Shown: piece after piece, positions 5,442 through 8,505 of the stretch
Numbering within the stretch: the first letter of the stretch is position 1
How the letters are laid out: the number at the start of each line of letters is the position of its first letter
Source of the DNA: an uncultured Acidimicrobiia bacterium
GTDB taxonomy: Bacteria; Actinomycetota; Acidimicrobiia; UBA5794
Direction of reading: 5' to 3'
Length of the DNA stretch: 8,505 nucleotides
NCBI GenBank assembly: GCA_905480055.1
Contig: CAJQOW010000160.1
Span: 1-8,505 of the forward strand
Program-made: the position numbers and the translations under genes
Notes under the pieces: model-generated
What the model saw: the letters and a program-made list of their open reading frames with translations, nothing else
The model's database searches: none
Told to the model about the DNA's origin: nothing

Positions 5442-6269
5442 ATGCCGGGACCTCTCATATCCGTAGCCGATCTCCACGCCATTCGCGACAACGCGGTCAA
5501 CATCCTCGACTGCCGTTGGTACCTCGGTGAGCCCGACGCTGGTGCCGCCGCATACGCTGCCGGCCACATCCCCGGTGCCATCTACTGCTCACTTGACACC
5601 GACCTCGCAGGTCCAGAGGGCCAAGGTCGACATCCGCTACCTACCCCCGATGCGTTCGCAGGCACGATGGCACGTTTCGGTGTGTCACCAGAGCGCACGG
5701 TTGTCGTCTACGACGACCGGGGCGGTGCTGTTGCATCTCGCTTGTGGTGGATGCTCACGGACCAGGGCCACGCGAGCACGTTCATCCTCGACGGCGGCCT
5801 TCCGGCGTGGGTCGACGCCGGATACGGATTGACCACCGAGCCTGCCACGGCCCTGCCCGGCAGTTTCCGTGCGCGCCCGTGGATTGGTGTCATAGACCGC
5901 AACGGTGTGGTCGATCGAGCTGCAACGACTGCAGTGATCGACGCCCGTTCCGTTGAACGCTACGTCGGCGATGCCGAACCCATCGACCCCAAGGCGGGCC
6001 ACATTCCAGGGGCCCTATCGATGCCTCTCACCGACAATCTCAACGAGACGCTTCAATTCCTTCCGCCCGAGGCACTACGGGATAGATTCGCTGCGGCTGG
6101 CATCACCGACGGTGCGGACGTGATTTCGCAATGCGGTTCAGGCGTCACTGCGTGCCACAACATCGCTGCGATGGAGATCGCTGGCCTCGGTCGCCCCCTG
6201 CTCTATGTGGGGTCGTGGAGCGACTGGTCAGCCACCGACCTACCGATCGCAACGAGTTCAGCTCCGTGA
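5442..6269 (+). CDS. Two-domain sulfurtransferase (rhodanese / 3-mercaptopyruvate sulfurtransferase family)
   Basis: A 275-residue protein with two rhodanese domains. The N-terminal domain (about 5-130) has LDCRWYLGEP, AAGHIPGAIYCSLDTDLAGP (40-59) and VVYDDRGGAVASRLWWML; it carries Asp at the catalytic loop, as is usual for this non-catalytic half. The C-terminal domain (about 150-270) has VIDARSVERYVG, KAGHIPGALSMP (184-195) and the active loop CGSGVTAC starting at Cys231. CGSGVTA is the loop of the SseA-type mercaptopyruvate sulfurtransferases, whereas thiosulfate rhodaneses usually have CRKGVTA, so 3-mercaptopyruvate is the better guess as sulfur donor. Cytoplasmic, with no signal peptide. 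The ATG at 5442 gives a normal N-terminus (MPGPLISVADL); the longer frame from GTG 5394 would add 16 residues with no family resemblance. Its TGA overlaps the GTG of the MFS gene, so the two are probably co-translated. Confidence 0.93.
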   Translation: MPGPLISVADLHAIRDNAVNILDCRWYLGEPDAGAAAYAAGHIPGAIYCSLDTDLAGPEGQGRHPLPTPDAFAGTMARFGVSPERTVVVYDDRGGAVASRLWWMLTDQGHASTFILDGGLPAWVDAGYGLTTEPATALPGSFRARPWIGVIDRNGVVDRAATTAVIDARSVERYVGDAEPIDPKAGHIPGALSMPLTDNLNETLQFLPPEALRDRFAAAGITDGADVISQCGSGVTACHNIAAMEIAGLGRPLLYVGSWSDWSATDLPIATSSAP

Positions 6270-7516
6270 CCTCAGCACGGACACTCCTCGAAACCAAACT
6301 GTCGCGCACCGAGTTCACGCTGCTCGTATCAATGATCATGGCGGTGTCCGCCCTCGCGGTCGACATCATGCTGCCTGCCTTCGGGCAAATGCGATCGGAG
6401 TTCGGTCTTGCTGCAGATTCGAACGCGCTCGCACCGGTCATCACATTCTTCCTGATCGGCATCGCACTCGGCCAACCGATCTGGGGACCGCTGTCGGACT
6501 CGATCGGACGCAAGCGGGTTCTGTACGCCGGGCTGGCCGTATACGTGCTCGCGGCAATCGCTGCTGTGTTCTCGCCGTCCCTCGAAGCGTTGTTCCTCGC
6601 CAGGTTTGTTGCTGGCCTCGGAGCTGCCGCGCCGAGGGTTGTGTCCATCGGCACGGTGAGGGACGGCTATGAAGGCGAGACCATGGCCACCGTGATGTCG
6701 TACATCATGGCCGTATTCCTGCTGGTTCCGATCGTTGCGCCGTCGATCGGTGCAGGTCTCCTCGTCGTCGGTTCGTGGCACACGATCTTCCTCGCCATCG
6801 CGCTCTTCGGCACGGCCGTTGGAGTGTGGGCAACCAGACTCCCCGAGACCCTCCCACCTGATCGACGGCTTCCCCTCAGCTTCTCGAAGCTGGCAAGGGC
6901 GGCCGGGCTTGTCATGCGTTCGCGATTTGTGATGGGACTCACCCTGGCCCAGACCGCCCTGTTCGGTTTCTTCGCGTCCTACCTGGCGTCTTCCCAGATC
7001 ATCATCGACGACGTATTCGGCCTGGACTCGTGGTTTCCCATCATCTTCGGCCTGTCCGCAGCTGTGCTGGGTGTCGGGATGCTCGTCAACACTCGCCTGC
7101 TCGGCGTCGTGTCGCTGCGGATCATCTTGCGAGGCGTGTTCACCACGTACCTCGTTGCAGCGCTGGCAATCCTGGCTCTGGCCTTTGCCACGGACGGCAC
7201 ACCGCACATCGGCGTGTTTGCGGTGCTGTTCGTCCCCATTCTCTTTGCCCATGCGCTGCTCATCCCGAACCTCAATTCTGCGGCGCTCATCCCCATGGGA
7301 GCCATCGCCGGAACCGCCGCGGCCGTCATCGGGACGATCTCGACCTTCGGAGGTGCGCTCATCGGTGCGCTCATCGATGTCTCCTACGACGGGACGATTC
7401 TCCCGCTGAGCATCGGCCTCGCCGTGGGCGCATCTGCCGCTTTCGCTTTCTTCAAGTGGTCAGACATGGTGTGGGATGCTGCGATATCGGAGGATGCTGA
7501 GGCTCCGGTGGCCTAG
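6266..7516 (+). CDS. MFS transporter, Bcr/CflA drug-efflux family
   Basis: A 416-residue, 12-helix proton-driven exporter. Helix 1 carries ALAVDIMLPAFGQM (29-42) with the acidic Asp33 typical of Bcr/CflA and MdfA-like pumps. MFS motif A is GPLSDSIGRKR (74-84). RFVAGLGAAAPRVVSIGTVR (113-132) followed by DGYEGETMATVMSY is a strong Bcr/CflA signature, with an Arg in helix 4 (Arg132) as in MdfA. VPIVAPSIGAGLL (154-166) is motif C of drug antiporters. The start is GTG 6266, which overlaps the sulfurtransferase stop as GTGA; a frame open back to 6131 would run inside the upstream gene. Family members export chloramphenicol, bicyclomycin, sulfonamides or amino acids such as cysteine; Bcr itself has been reported to export L-cysteine, which would fit the sulfur-related partner, but this is inference. 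Confidence 0.92.
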   Translation: MTSARTLLETKLSRTEFTLLVSMIMAVSALAVDIMLPAFGQMRSEFGLAADSNALAPVITFFLIGIALGQPIWGPLSDSIGRKRVLYAGLAVYVLAAIAAVFSPSLEALFLARFVAGLGAAAPRVVSIGTVRDGYEGETMATVMSYIMAVFLLVPIVAPSIGAGLLVVGSWHTIFLAIALFGTAVGVWATRLPETLPPDRRLPLSFSKLARAAGLVMRSRFVMGLTLAQTALFGFFASYLASSQIIIDDVFGLDSWFPIIFGLSAAVLGVGMLVNTRLLGVVSLRIILRGVFTTYLVAALAILALAFATDGTPHIGVFAVLFVPILFAHALLIPNLNSAALIPMGAIAGTAAAVIGTISTFGGALIGALIDVSYDGTILPLSIGLAVGASAAFAFFKWSDMVWDAAISEDAEAPVA

Positions 7517-7536
7517 CGCCTGAACCCCACCCTCCA

Positions 7537-7548
7537 TACACTTCTGGC
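7537..7548 (+). promoter_or_regulatory. Putative leaderless -10 element of trhO
   Basis: TACACT at 7537-7542 (4 of 6 to TATAAT) sits exactly 6 nt before GTG 7549, with no Shine-Dalgarno motif and no -35. The 32-bp gap after the MFS stop is short, so trhO may also receive read-through from the upstream operon. Confidence 0.4.
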
Positions 7549-8505
7549 GTGTTCCACATCGCAGCCTTCTATCGATTCACCGAGATTCCGGACCCAGCGG
7601 CCATCCGCGACGGGATCCTCGTTGTCTGCGAGTCCAACGACGTCAAGGGGACGATCCTGCTCGCCCCCGAGGGCATCAACGGCACAATCGCGGGGCCCGA
7701 GGAAGGCGTCGAGAACGTACTCGACCACTTGCGATCACTGGATGCAATCGATGCACTCCCTGCGAAGCACTCCACCGCTGCGGATGACCCATTCCTCCGG
7801 TTGAAGGTGCGCATCAAGAAGGAGATCGTGACATTGGGTGTTGGCTCGGTCAATACACGCGCCAACACCGGCGAGCATGTTCCCGCATCCGAGTGGAACG
7901 AGCTCATCAGCGAACCGGACGTCGTTGTCGTCGACACCCGAAATGCGTATGAAGTGGCGATTGGATCATTCGAGGGCGCGACCGATCCCCATACACGTTC
8001 GTTCACCGAGTTCCCCGATTGGATTGCAGCAACCGATGGACTCGCCAAGGACACCAGGCTCGCGATGTTCTGCACGGGAGGCATCCGGTGCGAAAAGGCA
8101 ACGGCCTACCTCACTGAGCAGGGTTTCACGAACGTGTTCCAACTCGAGGGCGGGATCCTCAAGTACCTCGAGACGGTGCCCGAGGCTGACAGCAAGTGGG
8201 ACGGCGAATGCTACGTCTTCGATCGAAGAGTCTCGGTTGGCCATGGTCTCGTACCGGGGAACATGGAGATCTGCCCCAACTGCAACGTCGTCGTGAACGA
8301 AGAGGCGCGCTCCCAAGACGGCTACATGACAGGAGTCACCTGCCCGGAGTGCTTCGACACGATCACCGAAAACCGTAGGGCCCGGTTTGCCGAACGTCAG
8401 CGACAGATCGACCTGGCTGCCGAACGGGGCGATGGCAATGAACGGCGGAACGACCCACAAGACCAGCACCATCCAGCCCGCAGTCGGGAAGAACCATCCG
8501 CCGAT
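7549..8505 (+). CDS. trhO: tRNA uridine(34) hydroxylase TrhO (rhodanese-like, YceA family), 3' end outside window
   Basis: An open frame of 319 codons with no stop before the right edge. It begins GTG TTC CAC (VFHIAAFYRFTEI), the usual TrhO N-terminus. The N-terminal ferredoxin-like domain has VKGTILLAPEGINGTIAGP (32-50). The central rhodanese domain (about 115-210) has VVVVDTRNAYEVAIGSFEGA and the active loop CTGGIRCEKA starting at Cys175, the family's catalytic motif. GECYVFDRRVSVGHGL (219-234) and two CxxC pairs, CPNC (242-245) and CPEC (265-268), follow, then the conserved RRARFAERQRQ (276-286). The enzyme makes 5-hydroxyuridine at tRNA position 34 with molecular oxygen, working with prephenate-derived pathways in other bacteria. 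Beyond residue 295 the tail is very hydrophilic (NERRNDPQDQHHPARSREE) and not recognisable; the protein should end soon after the window. Confidence 0.93.
   Translation, partial: MFHIAAFYRFTEIPDPAAIRDGILVVCESNDVKGTILLAPEGINGTIAGPEEGVENVLDHLRSLDAIDALPAKHSTAADDPFLRLKVRIKKEIVTLGVGSVNTRANTGEHVPASEWNELISEPDVVVVDTRNAYEVAIGSFEGATDPHTRSFTEFPDWIAATDGLAKDTRLAMFCTGGIRCEKATAYLTEQGFTNVFQLEGGILKYLETVPEADSKWDGECYVFDRRVSVGHGLVPGNMEICPNCNVVVNEEARSQDGYMTGVTCPECFDTITENRRARFAERQRQIDLAAERGDGNERRNDPQDQHHPARSREEPSAD

Noticed and set aside
6329..7252. Long minus-strand open frame opposite the MFS gene
   Set aside because: Same antisense effect: very polar, low-complexity composition with no motifs, fully covered by a clear Bcr/CflA transporter.
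7966..8505. Minus-strand frame at the right edge with a membrane-like start (WMVLVLWVVPPFIAIAPF)
   Set aside because: It is codon-aligned antisense to the hydrophilic tail of trhO, where A-centred codons become T-centred hydrophobic ones. Further in, it runs opposite the conserved TrhO domain, so a real gene there is unlikely.

Overview
This 8.5 kb window looks like chromosomal DNA of a fairly high-GC actinobacterium. The signs are GTG starts on four of the genes, GTGA stop/start overlaps inside operons, first genes that appear to be leaderless, and an OmpR-type (GlnR-like) box array in front of an ammonium transporter. A deep-branching lineage such as Acidimicrobiia is only a guess. There is no rRNA, tRNA, CRISPR array, phage gene or transposase. 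The window is mostly ordinary housekeeping and transport genes with two notable intergenic regions.

Layout. (1) 2-301 (+) is the C-terminal end of a membrane protein, possibly LtrA-like. It converges on (2) a minus-strand operon running 2548 to 311: ABC ATPase, ABC-2 permease and a phosphinothricin-type GNAT acetyltransferase. All three are translationally coupled by overlaps of 8 and 4 bp. (3) A 179-bp divergent intergenic region carries six 11-bp-phased GAAAC/GTAAC-type half-sites, probably a GlnR-like operator, between the ABC operon and (4) amt (2728-4050, +), an Amt-family ammonium transporter that ends at a perfect 13-bp hairpin. (5) 4131-4497 holds no gene but is full of degenerate 7-bp tandem repeats (consensus AACTCAN) in several blocks and both orientations, plus a 19-bp direct repeat and a second hairpin. 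(6) 4498-5367 (-) is a stand-alone 5'-3' exonuclease/flap endonuclease. It is divergent from (7) a two-domain sulfurtransferase (5442-6269, +) coupled by GTGA to (8) a Bcr/CflA-type MFS exporter (6266-7516, +). (9) trhO, the tRNA U34 hydroxylase, starts at 7549 (+) and is still open at the right edge.

How the parts relate. The ABC exporter plus acetyltransferase looks like an export/modification resistance unit. The amt leader suggests nitrogen control, and the same box array could also act on the divergent ABC operon. The sulfurtransferase and MFS exporter are co-translated, and the rhodanese-fold TrhO follows them. Three first genes (exonuclease, sulfurtransferase, trhO) share the same start geometry: a TANNNT -10 hexamer exactly 6 nt before the start codon, as expected for leaderless mRNAs. 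The strongest leads are the phased operator, the heptad-repeat region and the shared leaderless geometry. I see no clearly new multi-gene system.
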